Assembly: GCA_945861405.1 (NCBI GenBank)
Contig: CAMAUL010000009.1
Location: 1-63,092, forward strand
Direction of reading: 5' to 3'
DNA length: 63,092 nucleotides
Source of the DNA: Candidatus Methylobacter oryzae
GTDB taxonomy: Bacteria > Pseudomonadota > Gammaproteobacteria > Methylococcales > Methylomonadaceae
The translations under genes were made by a program, and so were the position numbers. Below are positions 45,038 to 54,559 of this stretch, piece after piece. The notes beneath the pieces were generated by a model. It did not search any database. It was not told the origin of the DNA and saw only the letters and a list, made by a program, of their open reading frames with translations. The first letter of the stretch is position 1; each line of letters starts with the position of its first letter.

Positions 45038-46123
45038 TCACCCCATAACCACCGCTTGCCGTTTCGCCCCCCAGTTCCCCGGCTTAGCATTAAACACCCC
45101 CGCACAACGTTCGCCGCAAAAACGGCAATTTCCCGACGCATCCAGATTCCAGTCGGACAATTCGTACCAATCGCGGCCTATCAGCAGCTTTTTGCATCTG
45201 TGGCAATAGGTGCTCTCTTCGACTTTATCATGCACATTGCCCACATAGGCATAATGCACCCCATTTTTTAAAGCGATTTTTCGCGCCTGCAATAAGGATG
45301 ATAGCGGCGTAGGCGGCTTGTCGCGCATCTTCCAGTCGGGGTGAAACGCGGTAAAGTGCATTGGGACATCCGTGCCCAAATTCTCGACTACCCATTGGGT
45401 CATGGCCTCCAGTTCCGCTTCTGAATCGTTCTCGCCAGGAATAACCAGAGTGGTCAGTTCCAGCCAGACCGATGTTTCATGCTTGATGTATTTCAGCGTT
45501 TCCAGTACCGGTTCCAGATGTCCGCCGACAATTTTATGATAGAAATGTTCGGTAAAGGCCTTCAAATCGATATTGGCGGCATCCATCCATTGATAAAATT
45601 CGGCTCTGGGCTCTGCGCAAACATAGCCTGCGGATACCGACACTGATTTTATGCCCAGACTCCGGCAGGCCTTGGCGGTATCAATCGCATATTCATGAAA
45701 AACTACCGGATCGTTATAGGTATAAGCGACGCTGTGACAGCCATGATCCCGTGCCGCCTGTGCAATCTGATCGGGCGATGCCTTGCTCATCAGAGTGTCC
45801 ATTTCCCGCGATTTACTGATGTCCCAATTCTGGCAAAAGTTGCAGGCCAAGTTGCAACCGGCGGTGCCGAAAGAAAATACCGAGGTGCCGGGTAAAAAAT
45901 GGTTCAGCGGCTTCTTTTCGATAGGATCTATCGCAAAGCCGCTGGAACGACCGTAACTGGTCATCACGATCTGGTCGTCCAGATTTTGTCTGACGAAGCA
46001 CAAACCGCGCTGGTCTTTGTGCATCTTGCAAAATCGGGGGCAAAGATCGCATTGCACGCGACCATCGTCCAGGACATGCCAGTAGCGGGTTTTTACGGTG
46101 TCTTTGGTAATAAATTCGGTCAT
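45038..46123 (-). CDS. AmmeMemoRadiSam system radical SAM enzyme
   Basis: About 361 residues from MTEFITKDTVKTRYWH (ATG 46123, with a CCCAGGAG site upstream); the in-frame extension to 46261 lacks conservation. CNLACNFC gives the SAM 4Fe-4S cluster. Extra cysteine pairs at the N-terminus (CDLCPRFC) and C-terminus (CHRCKKLL, CRFCGERCAG) may bind metal. It is related to the PflA-like group. Gene families AMMECR1 and MEMO co-occur with it; here they are adjacent and divergent. The reaction of the trio is unknown. Confidence 0.92.
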   Translation of the reverse strand: MTEFITKDTVKTRYWHVLDDGRVQCDLCPRFCKMHKDQRGLCFVRQNLDDQIVMTSYGRSSGFAIDPIEKKPLNHFLPGTSVFSFGTAGCNLACNFCQNWDISKSREMDTLMSKASPDQIAQAARDHGCHSVAYTYNDPVVFHEYAIDTAKACRSLGIKSVSVSAGYVCAEPRAEFYQWMDAANIDLKAFTEHFYHKIVGGHLEPVLETLKYIKHETSVWLELTTLVIPGENDSEAELEAMTQWVVENLGTDVPMHFTAFHPDWKMRDKPPTPLSSLLQARKIALKNGVHYAYVGNVHDKVEESTYCHRCKKLLIGRDWYELSDWNLDASGNCRFCGERCAGVFNAKPGNWGAKRQAVVMG

Positions 46124-46436
46124 TATTGTTCTCCTGGGTTTGCCACCAACAACAAAGTGTTTTTTGTTATCCAGCATGACTGATCGACGAAATAAAATAA
46201 ACGATTTTCGTAGCCTTAAGTAATGGTACGTATAGCTGCCGGAAGGCTTTAACTCTATCATTTCCTGCCATTAAAAGGTGGCGGTCGCACCACAAAGTCA
46301 TTTTAACTAATGAATGGCTTAATCACTCGGTAACAATAAATGTTACTATCTTGCGGACTGAAACACCGGAACCGCCCAAATATTTTCCCAGTAACTGCTC
46401 CATACAGTGGTACTGATTAAAGAACAGGACACATAA

Positions 46437-47216
46437 ATGAACAGACAACCCGCCGTAGCAGGTTCTTTTTATCCTGCCAATCCAGAGCAACTCCATCTGA
46501 TGGTGGATCAGTTTTTAAGTGATGCCGTAACCGATGAAAAAGCTCCCAAGGCCATCATTGTGCCTCATGCGGGCTATATTTATTCCGGCCCGATTGCCGC
46601 AACTGCCTATGCCCGGTTAATAAAAGTCCATGACCGGATAACCCGCGTGGTGCTTATCGGCCCCTCTCATCGCGTCGCTTTCAGGGGCTTGGCCGTGAGC
46701 AGGGCGGAAACTTTTACCACGCCTTTAGGTAACGTCCCTGTAGATCAGGCGGCCGTACAGACCATCGTCGAGCTGCCTTTTGTCGAATACATCGAACAGG
46801 CGCACACCTTTGAGCACAGCCTGGAAGTGCATCTGCCTTTTTTGCAGGAAGTGCTGGATAATTTCGAAATCGTACCCATCGTTGCCGGGGACGCCTCGCC
46901 GGAACAAGTCAGCCAAGTGCTTGAGGCGCTGTGGGGCGGCGATGAGACACTGATCGTGATCAGTTCCGACCTGAGCCATTACCATGATTATGCAACCGCT
47001 CAGCAGATGGACAAATCTACCAGCCATGCCATAGAACAACTGCAATATGAGCATCTGGCCTCCGAATCCGCCTGTGGCAAAGTACCGGTCAGCGGACTGC
47101 TAAAACTGGCCCGGAAAAAATCGCTGTCAGTCAAAACCATCGACTTGCGCAACTCCGGCGACACGGCAGGGGATAAAGCCAACGTGGTAGGTTACGGCGC
47201 TTATGTCATTGAATAA
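46437..47216 (+). CDS. AmmeMemoRadiSam protein B (MEMO1 family)
   Basis: 259 residues. NRQPAVAGSFYPANPEQLHL and IVPHAGYIYSGPIAATAYAR are the MEMO signatures. Conserved histidines (VPHAGY, GPSHRVAF, EHSLEVHLPFL, SSDLSHY) and Cys (ASESACGKVP) line the presumed dioxygenase-like metal site. Human MEMO1 is reported as an iron protein. It overlaps the AMMECR1 gene by 14 bases. Confidence 0.95.
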   Translation: MNRQPAVAGSFYPANPEQLHLMVDQFLSDAVTDEKAPKAIIVPHAGYIYSGPIAATAYARLIKVHDRITRVVLIGPSHRVAFRGLAVSRAETFTTPLGNVPVDQAAVQTIVELPFVEYIEQAHTFEHSLEVHLPFLQEVLDNFEIVPIVAGDASPEQVSQVLEALWGGDETLIVISSDLSHYHDYATAQQMDKSTSHAIEQLQYEHLASESACGKVPVSGLLKLARKKSLSVKTIDLRNSGDTAGDKANVVGYGAYVIE

Positions 47217-47760
47217 GGAAAACCGGCAACGCCTGCTTGAGCTGGCCAAACGCTCCATACAGCATGGTTTGCAAACAAGCCGACCGATAAAAATAGACTT
47301 GGCTGATTATCCGGCAGAATTGAGCGAGCGGCGCGCCACGTTTGTTACTTTGGAGATAAACCATCAGTTGCGCGGCTGCATCGGTATGCTGGAGGCGGCC
47401 AGGCCGCTGGCAGAAGATATTGCTGAAAATGCATATTCCGCCGCCTTTAAAGATCCGCGTTTTCCGCCGCTGGAAGCCCATGAACTGGATAAGCTGGACA
47501 TACATTTGTCGATACTCACGCCCGCCGAGCCGGTGGCGTTTAGTTCCGAACAGGATTTGCTAACACAATTGCAGCCCGGTACTGACGGACTGATTTTAGA
47601 AGAAGGTCATAGGCGCGGCACTTTTTTGCCGTCGGTATGGGAATCGTTGCCGGAGCCGGAGCAATTTTTACGGCATTTAAAACAAAAAGCCGGATTAGCG
47701 CCCGACTACTGGTCAAAAACTATCCGGATTTACCGCTACCGGGCAGAGATAATAGGCTGA
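47203..47760 (+). CDS. AmmeMemoRadiSam protein A (AMMECR1 domain)
   Basis: 185 residues. RRATFVTLEINHQLRGCIG is the AMMECR1 motif (LRGCIG), followed by AFKDPRFPPLEAHELDKLDI and EEGHRRGTFLPSVWE. Function unknown. The translational overlap with the MEMO gene argues for a complex. Confidence 0.94.
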   Translation: MSLNKENRQRLLELAKRSIQHGLQTSRPIKIDLADYPAELSERRATFVTLEINHQLRGCIGMLEAARPLAEDIAENAYSAAFKDPRFPPLEAHELDKLDIHLSILTPAEPVAFSSEQDLLTQLQPGTDGLILEEGHRRGTFLPSVWESLPEPEQFLRHLKQKAGLAPDYWSKTIRIYRYRAEIIG

Positions 47761-47783
47761 GAATAAACCCCTGTATCTTCATG

Positions 47784-47810
47784 ACAGTCCCTGAGTTTTT
47801 CAGGGACTGT
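47784..47810. terminator. Bidirectional hairpin between AMMECR1 and microprotein genes
   Basis: ACAGTCCCTGA pairs with TCAGGGACTGT. On the plus strand the loop is GTTTT; on the minus strand AAAAC. It can end both convergent transcripts. Confidence 0.7.
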
Positions 47811-47858
47811 GTTGAATCCACGTTTAAAAATCTGCAAAACCGCTTCATACTCTGGCAA

Positions 47859-47966
47859 TTAGCCGTCAAGATCGACAATGTGCATATAAATCTTACGGTT
47901 AAAAAGCAACGCCATTAGTAATGTGAGTTGAACAATGATATTGAAAATCCAGACTATGTTTTTCAT
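47859..47966 (-). CDS. Single-span membrane microprotein
   Basis: 35 codons. MKNIVWIFNIIVQLTLLMAL then LFNRKIYMHIVDLDG: one hydrophobic helix, positively charged end, acidic tail. GAGG lies 8 bases before the ATG, and a hairpin follows. Too short for homology by eye. Its length, membrane span, ribosome-binding site and terminator make it credible, but it is not confirmed. Confidence 0.5.
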   Translation of the reverse strand: MKNIVWIFNIIVQLTLLMALLFNRKIYMHIVDLDG

Positions 47967-48374
47967 GATGATTTCCTCATGTTGAAACTATATAAATGAT
48001 GCCAGTCAATCATGACTGCTACATCCTTGTCTTAGTTATCGGCTGACATGCTAATTTTTAAAGAAAAAATATTAAGTTCTTATTACCTCGGTAAATGTCC
48101 AAAAACACTATTTTATTGATAATCACTTTTGTAACAGTGAAATCGACCTTGGTTTTATATTTTGCCGGGTCAGGTCTGTCTAAAAATAAGTCAATCTGAC
48201 GTGTTTTTTAAAGCATAAAAAACGCCATCTATTTAATTATCTTATATTACAGCGCGTTATATTTTTTGATGGTGTTTTCCGCCGCTGTTTTACATGAGCG
48301 CAGGCTTAAGCCAATAGATTTTCTACTTCTTCTGCGGATGTTTGTGTTGGAAAGGGCAATTATCTGCCGGACGG
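47967..48374. other. AT-rich intergenic region without a supported gene
   Basis: About 400 bases that should contain the microprotein promoter (minus strand) and the 3' end of the MscS transcript. No credible reading frame or strong hairpin was found. Confidence 0.5.
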
Positions 48375-49931
48375 CTAGTTAGGATTCCCAAGCCCAAAAA
48401 AACTACGAATCTGTTCCAGAAAGGTGTTTTGTTGCTGAGCCATCAGCTGCGCCATGGATTCGTTATCCAGTTGTTGCTGCACGTTATCGATATTGAAGCG
48501 GCGATTCGCCAACAGCTTGCTGATTTCCACAGCGAGTTCAGGGCGTTTCTCCAACACTTTTTGAAATGAATTTTTGTCCAAACGATAAGCTAATACTTCG
48601 GATTGGGCAATGACGGTGGCGCTACGGGGATCGCCGGTCATCAAGCCTCCCTCGCCCAGAAAACATCCTCCATGAATGGTATCGATCCGCCGACGTCCGC
48701 CATCCGGCAATTCCAAAAATACATCGGCAGTACCGCTGATAATGATATAAAGCCAATGCGCTATCGTACCTTGACGCAAAATGATGTCGCCTTGCGCGAA
48801 TGGCGTGTAGACCAGCTGCTCGGCAATTTCGGCCAGTTCATCGTCATGCAGGGTGTTGAACAATTCCACTTGCTGCAAAGCATCCATCCGCTCTTTGAGG
48901 CGGCGTTCCTGCTTGCTTTGTTCATGTTTATCATCTTTAGCGGTCATGTGGATATGATATTGCGGATAAGGCAAACTGATTCCGGCCCGCTGCAATGCCG
49001 CATAGATTCGGCCACGCACTTGTGAATCGGTAGCATCGTCCGCCTCAATATCACTTAGCCAATAGCGCAACGCATAGCGCGATGAACTGGGGCTGAAATC
49101 CATCAGCAAGCAATTCGCCGCCGGGGTGTCGGCAACATTAGGGATATGTCCATTGCGGATAGCGTTTTGCGCAATATCGATGACCTTTCCGGCGAAATGT
49201 TCGTAACCGACATCAAAATACACCCAGCGCCGCCATTGCAACGGCTTGCCGCTACGACGCCCGATAACGGAAAACTTGCCCTTCATCAACGAGCTGTTCG
49301 GGATGATGATCGTCTCCCAGTTACGCGTTTCTATCGCCGTGTACCGCCAGCGAATGTCGGCGACGCGGCCGGTGACGTCGTCCACTTTAATCCAATCGTT
49401 AACCTTGATCGAATTGTCCAGTTGCAGGGCCAAGCCGCCCAGGATATTGCCCAAGGTGTCTTGCATCGAAAAAGCCAGCACCGCCGTCATTACCGCCGAG
49501 GTGGTCACGATGCCGGACACATCAAGCCCCGCAGCATGCAGATGTATCATCAGCCATGCACAGTATCCGGCGAGCTCGGCCAGGTCTTCAAGGATGCGTA
49601 CCAGCCTAATACGGCATAGCGGCAGTATTAAACGGAACAGAAACAAGCCGAACAGCCGGATAGCCGCCATGCCGCTGGCAAAAACACTGACTTGGTGCAG
49701 TCCTTTTGCGAAAGATTTAATCTCTAATGCAGCCAACACACCGCTGAGCACAAGACCGCAAAGTGAGACCATAAAAAACAGCAAAGTGGCGGCAATGGTC
49801 TTACGGTCTTGAGGACGCCAGCGCCATAGCGATGCGGCAATAATCAGTGCGAGGATAAGCAGCAAGCCGAATTGGCTATGATGCTGTGCAAAAATACGCA
49901 AGTCGTTCCAAAAGAATTCGGATAGGGGCAT
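48375..49931 (-). CDS. MscS-type mechanosensitive channel with cyclic nucleotide-binding domain
   Basis: 518 residues. Membrane helices lie in the first 190 residues. The pore helix region VMTAVLAFSMQDTLGNILGG and the beta domain (DDVTGRVADIRWRYTAIETR) are of the MscS family. The C-terminal domain (about 375-490) has FAQGDIILRQG and GGCFLGEGGLMTGDPRSATV, the phosphate-binding cassette of CRP/CNB domains. It is probably a tension or ligand-gated inner-membrane channel; the ligand (cAMP or cGMP) is not proved. Confidence 0.93.
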   Translation of the reverse strand: MPLSEFFWNDLRIFAQHHSQFGLLLILALIIAASLWRWRPQDRKTIAATLLFFMVSLCGLVLSGVLAALEIKSFAKGLHQVSVFASGMAAIRLFGLFLFRLILPLCRIRLVRILEDLAELAGYCAWLMIHLHAAGLDVSGIVTTSAVMTAVLAFSMQDTLGNILGGLALQLDNSIKVNDWIKVDDVTGRVADIRWRYTAIETRNWETIIIPNSSLMKGKFSVIGRRSGKPLQWRRWVYFDVGYEHFAGKVIDIAQNAIRNGHIPNVADTPAANCLLMDFSPSSSRYALRYWLSDIEADDATDSQVRGRIYAALQRAGISLPYPQYHIHMTAKDDKHEQSKQERRLKERMDALQQVELFNTLHDDELAEIAEQLVYTPFAQGDIILRQGTIAHWLYIIISGTADVFLELPDGGRRRIDTIHGGCFLGEGGLMTGDPRSATVIAQSEVLAYRLDKNSFQKVLEKRPELAVEISKLLANRRFNIDNVQQQLDNESMAQLMAQQQNTFLEQIRSFFGLGNPN

Positions 49932-50036
49932 TGGGAGGCCTTATGGGTTAATCAAATAGCTATGCAACGCCAAGCGGGCACCGCCTTAATTGGTTATGGT
50001 TATACGCATCATGCACCAAAATTCGGTACCTTTGCT

Positions 50037-50056
50037 CCCTCTCCTGCTGGAGAGGG
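50037..50056. repeat. CCCTCTCC hairpin repeat
   Basis: CCCTCTCC and GGAGAGGG flank TGCT, followed by TTGGGGTGAGG. A sequence type often dispersed in bacterial genomes; only one copy was noticed here. Confidence 0.5.
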
Positions 50057-50111
50057 TTGGGGTGAGGAGGTTTTAAAAGCCAAACTATGAAGTGCAAACA
50101 GAATAGCGCAT

Positions 50112-50924
50112 TTACTCATCTTCTTGTTGCTCTATCTTATCCAGCCTAGCTTCCATTTCGGCATCGTCTGGCATTTGGTAATCGCTGTCAGGCTTGGGCA
50201 CAAAAAACCTTGAACATAACAAGCCCAGCTCGAACAGCATCCACATCGGCACCGCCAATAAGGTTTGCGATATGGCATCGGGGGGGGTTAAAACGGCGCC
50301 TACGATAAACGCGCCGACGATCACGTAAGGGCGTTTATCGACAAGACCTTCGGGGGTTACCAGTCCGGTCCAGACCAATACGATGGTGAATATCGGCACT
50401 TCAAAGCAAACGCCGAACGCAAAAAACAGGGCCAGGACAAAATCGAGATACTTGGCTATATCGGTCATGACCGCCACGCCCTCGGGTGCGGCGGCTGTCA
50501 AAAAACCGAACACCAGCGGAAAAACCACGAAATAGGCAAAGGCCACGCCCATATAAAACAACAGGGTGCTGGCAACCAGCAACGGCAAAATCATGCGTCG
50601 CTCACGCTTGTACAAGCCGGGAGCCACAAACGCCCAGAACTGGTAAAGAATAAAGGGGACGGAAATAAAAGCCGAGACGATCAGCGCCAGTTTAAACGGC
50701 GTGAAAAACGGGGAGGCCACATCAATAGCAATCATCGTGCTATTTTTCGGCATGTGTTGCATCAAAGGCCCGGCCAGCAGGCTGTAGATTTCATTGGCGT
50801 AGGAAGCCAGTCCTAAAAATACGACTAAGACGCACAAAACAATACGCAACAGCCGGTTGCGCAATTCAATCAGATGGCTGATAAAGGGCTGTTCACCACC
50901 CCCGTCAAATTTACTTGGGTTCAT
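50112..50924 (-). CDS. tatC: Twin-arginine translocase subunit TatC
   Basis: 270 residues, six membrane helices, with [14 protein letters not shown] at the N-terminus and [21 protein letters not shown], the TatC signatures. It is the receptor for twin-arginine signal peptides. Overlaps tatB by 14 bases. Confidence 0.96.
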   Translation of the reverse strand: MNPSKFDGGGEQPFISHLIELRNRLLRIVLCVLVVFLGLASYANEIYSLLAGPLMQHMPKNSTMIAIDVASPFFTPFKLALIVSAFISVPFILYQFWAFVAPGLYKRERRMILPLLVASTLLFYMGVAFAYFVVFPLVFGFLTAAAPEGVAVMTDIAKYLDFVLALFFAFGVCFEVPIFTIVLVWTGLVTPEGLVDKRPYVIVGAFIVGAVLTPPDAISQTLLAVPMWMLFELGLLCSRFFVPKPDSDYQMPDDAEMEARLDKIEQQEDE

Positions 50925-51213
50925 GCGGTTCGGCGCTGTCAGGCGGCGGGACTAGCGGGGATTTGAGCGCGTCGGTGGTTTCGTCGAGTATTTGTTGGAA
51001 ATTTTGCAGGTCGGACTGCTCTTTAAAAATCTGGCGCATTTCTTCGGCTTGCAGTTCCAGCTTGATTTCTTCTTTGACTGACGCGACCATGCTGCGCGTT
51101 TTGCCCAGCCAGAACCCTGCAAGCCTAGCCACTTTGGGCAATCTTTCCGGGCCTATCACCAATAAGCTGACCAGACCGATCAGGAGAAGTTCCGAGAATC
51201 CTACATCGAACAT
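50911..51213 (-). CDS. tatB: Twin-arginine translocase subunit TatB
   Basis: 100 residues. [20 protein letters not shown] is the N-terminal anchor and GPERLP the hinge; an amphipathic helix and an acidic, proline-rich tail follow. It works with TatC in substrate recognition. Confidence 0.95.
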   Translation of the reverse strand: MFDVGFSELLLIGLVSLLVIGPERLPKVARLAGFWLGKTRSMVASVKEEIKLELQAEEMRQIFKEQSDLQNFQQILDETTDALKSPLVPPPDSAEPHEPK

Positions 51214-51218
51214 CGGTG

Positions 51219-51428
51219 TTAATCTTTATCGGTTTTGGAAGTGACTTCGCCTTCGATGGCTTCGCCCTTGTCGGCGGCAGGTTTGTTTTCTTCCCCTTCT
51301 TTGATGGCGGTACGGAAGCCTTTGATGGCTCCGCCCAAATCGGCGCCGATATTGCGCAGGCGCTTGGTGCCGAACACAACGATAACGATCGCTAATACGA
51401 CTAATAAGTGAGTAACGCTAAGACCCAT
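51219..51428 (-). CDS. tatA: Twin-arginine translocase subunit TatA
   Basis: 69 residues. An N-terminal hydrophobic helix ([20 protein letters not shown]), the FGTKRLR hinge, an amphipathic helix ([20 protein letters not shown]) and a charged tail. It forms the translocation pore. Between tatB and hisE in the his-tat operon. Confidence 0.95.
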   Translation of the reverse strand: MGLSVTHLLVVLAIVIVVFGTKRLRNIGADLGGAIKGFRTAIKEGEENKPAADKGEAIEGEVTSKTDKD

Positions 51429-51463
51429 TTCTAACTCCTATGAGACCTTGCCGGGCAAAGTCT

Positions 51464-51781
51464 TTACTTGTTACGTTGCGCCTTTTCTTCCAGACCGGAC
51501 AAGCCGAAACGACGTTGCAGTTCCTGCAATACATCATCCGGCCCCAGTCCTTGGTCGGCCAGCAACACCATGCAATGAAACCACAAATCGGCAGTTTCAT
51601 AAATAATCTGTTTTTTATCGCCGCCTTTGGCGGCGATAACGGTTTCGGTCGCTTCTTCGCCGATTTTTTTCAGTATGCTGTCCAGCCCTTTTGCATACAG
51701 GCTGGCGACATAGGATTTATCGGCAGGTTCCAGTTTACGCTGTTCCAGAATTTGCGCCAATTGTTGCAATATATCGCTCAT
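51464..51781 (-). CDS. hisE: Phosphoribosyl-ATP pyrophosphatase HisE
   Basis: 105 residues, all-helical, with [20 protein letters not shown] and [14 protein letters not shown]; the Glu/Asp residues bind Mg. It performs step two of histidine synthesis. Confidence 0.95.
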   Translation of the reverse strand: MSDILQQLAQILEQRKLEPADKSYVASLYAKGLDSILKKIGEEATETVIAAKGGDKKQIIYETADLWFHCMVLLADQGLGPDDVLQELQRRFGLSGLEEKAQRNK

Positions 51782-51807
51782 GATTTGTAACTACTCAGAT
51801 TAGAAAA

Positions 51808-51902
51808 ATGGAACGCTGATGACGCAGATAGTTAAGATCAAGTAAGATTTTTTAAATTATCTGTGTCCATCATATTTATCAGCGTCATCTGCGTTCCATT
51901 GT
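51808..51902. repeat. Family B inverted-repeat element, copy 3, inside the his operon
   Basis: GGAACGCTGATGACGCAGAT faces TCAGCGTCATCTGCGTTCC. It is flanked by GTAACTACTCAG at about 51787. It separates hisI from hisE. Confidence 0.8.
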
Positions 51903-51925
51903 ATTTGATAGCTGAGTCCTTACTC

Positions 51926-52315
51926 TTATTTTTTATAGATAGTTTCGGGATCTTTCAAAACCGGCTGGACGGTTTGCCATTGCCCGTCAATCAGGCTGCG
52001 GTAAAAACAGCTTTCACGGCCGGTATGGCAGGCAATGCCGCCTTCCTGTTCAATTTTAAGCAGGATTACGTCTTCATCGCAATCCAAAAATAAACCGATC
52101 ACTTTCTGCCGGTTCCCGGATTCCTCGCCTTTGCGCCACAATTTTTGGCGCGACCTCGACCAGTAAACCGCATAACCTTCGGCGACCGTTAACGCCAATG
52201 ACTCGCGATTCATCCAGGCGAACATCAACACGGTTCCGGTGTCTGCCTGTTGTGCGATAACCGGCACCAAGCCGTCCTCAGTCCAGCGTATCTCATCCAG
52301 CCACGATGCACTCAC
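51926..52315 (-). CDS. hisI: Phosphoribosyl-AMP cyclohydrolase HisI
   Basis: 129 residues. [14 protein letters not shown] and [20 protein letters not shown] then [10 protein letters not shown] are the zinc-binding and catalytic signatures. HisI and HisE are separate genes here, as in many non-enteric gammaproteobacteria. Overlaps hisF by 4 nt. Confidence 0.95.
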   Translation of the reverse strand: MSASWLDEIRWTEDGLVPVIAQQADTGTVLMFAWMNRESLALTVAEGYAVYWSRSRQKLWRKGEESGNRQKVIGLFLDCDEDVILLKIEQEGGIACHTGRESCFYRSLIDGQWQTVQPVLKDPETIYKK

Positions 52316-53085
52316 AGCCGCACCTCGATGCCGCGTGCAGCCATGTGCCGTTTGGCTTGTTCAATAGTGTATTCGGCAAAATGGAAAATACTGGCGGCCA
52401 ACACCGCATCGGCCTTGCCTTCAATAACGCCATCGGCCAGATGATCGAGGTTGCCAACGCCGCCGGATGCGATTACCGGCACCGTTACCGCCTCACTGAT
52501 GGCGCGGGTCAAAGGCAAATCGAAACCTTCGCGGGTGCCGTCCCTGTCCATGCTGGTCAACAGGATTTCCCCGGCACCGTAAGCGACCATTTTTTTTGCC
52601 CAGGCTATCGCATCAATGCCAGTCGGTTTGCGCCCGCCGTGGGTGAAAATTTCCCATCGACTTTCTTCGCCGGGCTGACTAACTTTTTTAGCGTCTATAG
52701 CCACGACTATGCATTGCGAGCCGAAACGCTCCGCCGCCTCACGCACAAAATCCGGGTTAAACACTGCGGCGCTGTTAATGCCGACTTTATCGGCACCGGC
52801 ATTCAGCATACGGCGAATATCGTCCAAGGTTCTGATGCCGCCGCCGACCGTCAGCGGAATAAAAACCTCGCTGGCGACTTGCTCAACAACATGAACAATA
52901 GTGTCCCGATTGTCATGGGTGGCGGTGATGTCCAAAAAAGTGATTTCATCTGCGCCTTCGCGGTCATAACGTCTGGCGATTTCTACGGGGTCTCCGGCAT
53001 CGCGAATATCGACAAATTTTACGCCTTTGACCACGCGGCCATTATCGACATCCAGGCAGGGAATAATGCGTTTGGCTAAGCTCAT
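52312..53085 (-). CDS. hisF: Imidazole glycerol phosphate synthase cyclase subunit HisF
   Basis: 257-residue (beta/alpha)8 barrel. The catalytic Asp lies in [15 protein letters not shown] and [15 protein letters not shown], with phosphate-binding ASGGVGN. It partners with HisH for the fifth step. Confidence 0.97.
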   Translation of the reverse strand: MSLAKRIIPCLDVDNGRVVKGVKFVDIRDAGDPVEIARRYDREGADEITFLDITATHDNRDTIVHVVEQVASEVFIPLTVGGGIRTLDDIRRMLNAGADKVGINSAAVFNPDFVREAAERFGSQCIVVAIDAKKVSQPGEESRWEIFTHGGRKPTGIDAIAWAKKMVAYGAGEILLTSMDRDGTREGFDLPLTRAISEAVTVPVIASGGVGNLDHLADGVIEGKADAVLAASIFHFAEYTIEQAKRHMAARGIEVRL

Positions 53086-53087
53086 GG

Positions 53088-53822
53088 TTATTCAAATGAT
53101 TCCGCTAATTTTTCGGCTTCTGCAAAATCCAGCGTGCCTTCATAAATCGCCCGGCCAGTGATCGCGCCCATAATGCCTTCGTGAGCGACAGCGCCCAAGG
53201 CCCTGATGTCGTCCATATTGGTAATGCCGCCGGACGCGATAACCGGAATCCGAATCGCACGCGCCAGTTTTGCGGTCGCCTCGACATTGACCCCGGACAT
53301 CATGCCGTCCCTGGAAATATCGGTATAGATAATGGCCTCGACGCCGTCTTCCTCAAAATGCTGGGCCATGTCAATCACATCATGTTTGGATAGTTTCGAC
53401 CAGCCGTCAATAGCTACTTTGCCGTCTTTTGCATCCAGTCCGATAATGATGTGGCGTGGATATTCCAACGCCATATCCCGTACAAAATGCGGCTCATTTA
53501 CCGCCTTGGTGCCGATAATAACGTACTCCACACCGGCATTCAGATAAGCCTGGATAGTATCTTCATCGCGAATGCCGCCGCCTATCTGCACCGGCACATT
53601 GGGGTAAGCTTCGACGATGGCATGAATCACGTCGGCATTTCTGGGTCTTCCGGCGAATGCGCCATCCAGGTCGACCAGATGAATTCTTCTCGCACCGGCG
53701 GCAACCCACTTGCCAGCTACGGCGACCGGGTCATCTGAAAAAACCGTATTGTCATCCATGCGTCCTTGACGCAAACGAACACACTTCCCTTCTTTTAAAT
53801 CGATTGCAGGTATTAATAACAT
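53088..53822 (-). CDS. hisA: ProFAR isomerase HisA
   Basis: 244-residue (beta/alpha)8 barrel. The catalytic Asp residues lie in [19 protein letters not shown] and [19 protein letters not shown] binds phosphate. It catalyses an Amadori rearrangement in histidine synthesis. Confidence 0.97.
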   Translation of the reverse strand: MLLIPAIDLKEGKCVRLRQGRMDDNTVFSDDPVAVAGKWVAAGARRIHLVDLDGAFAGRPRNADVIHAIVEAYPNVPVQIGGGIRDEDTIQAYLNAGVEYVIIGTKAVNEPHFVRDMALEYPRHIIIGLDAKDGKVAIDGWSKLSKHDVIDMAQHFEEDGVEAIIYTDISRDGMMSGVNVEATAKLARAIRIPVIASGGITNMDDIRALGAVAHEGIMGAITGRAIYEGTLDFAEAEKLAESFE

Positions 53823-53855
53823 AAACAGTGAATCCTCAATAACGTGTAATCAGAA

Positions 53856-53882
53856 GTAGGGCGACCAGCCGGTCGCCCCTAC
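53856..53882 (-). repeat. Family D hairpin supplying the hisH stop codon
   Basis: On the minus strand GTAGGGGCGACCGGCTGGTC then GCCCTAC. The TAG of GTAG is the hisH stop (53879-53881). It forms a long hairpin between hisH and hisA inside the operon. Confidence 0.8.
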
Positions 53883-54526
53883 AAAACGCGTCCATCCCAA
53901 TGCAAAAAATTCTTTAGCAGCTGTAAACCGACTGCCTGACTTTTTTCGGGGTGGAATTGTACGGCAAACACATTGTCTTGCGCCAAAGCACAGGTAAATG
54001 CCTCCGGGTATTGCGTGGTCGCCGCCATTACCGCCGCATCATCGGGCTGCGCGTAATAACTGTGCACAAAATAAAAGCGGCTGTCTTGGGGAATGTTTTC
54101 CCATAGCGGATGCGGGTGGAGCTGATGAACCTGATTCCAGCCCATGTGCGGAATTTTCAGCACATTGTCATCATCACCTGTTAACGCTTCAGGAAAATGC
54201 AAAACGTGTCCGGCAAAAACATCTAAGCATGGGGTGCCGCCATTTTCTTCGCTGTCGGTCAATAAGGCTTGCATGCCTAGGCAGATTCCCAACAAAGGCT
54301 TGCTTTCGGCAACCTGTTGAATAACGGCAGACAAGCCCGATTGATTAAGCGCCTGCATGCAGTCCCGTATTGCGCCAACGCCGGGGAAAACCACCCGGTC
54401 AGCGCGAAGGATGGCATCAGCATCGGACACGCAAACCACATCAACGTCAGGCGCTGCATGTTGCAACGCCTTGACGATTGAATGCAGATTACCCATTCCG
54501 TAATCGATTACAGCGACAGAGGACAT
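53879..54526 (-). CDS. hisH: Imidazole glycerol phosphate synthase glutaminase subunit HisH
   Basis: 215 residues. A class I glutamine amidotransferase with nucleophile Cys in PLLGICLGMQALL and FAVQFHPEKSQ as the His/Glu dyad. Its stop codon is formed by a family D hairpin. Confidence 0.96.
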   Translation of the reverse strand: MSSVAVIDYGMGNLHSIVKALQHAAPDVDVVCVSDADAILRADRVVFPGVGAIRDCMQALNQSGLSAVIQQVAESKPLLGICLGMQALLTDSEENGGTPCLDVFAGHVLHFPEALTGDDDNVLKIPHMGWNQVHQLHPHPLWENIPQDSRFYFVHSYYAQPDDAAVMAATTQYPEAFTCALAQDNVFAVQFHPEKSQAVGLQLLKNFLHWDGRVL

Positions 54527-54559
54527 ATGAAATACAGATTAAAGGTAAAAGGTAAAAGA

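Noticed and set aside
46386-46415. Possible degenerate family A copy before the MEMO gene
   Set aside because: Only a short stretch resembles the repeat; too weak to count.
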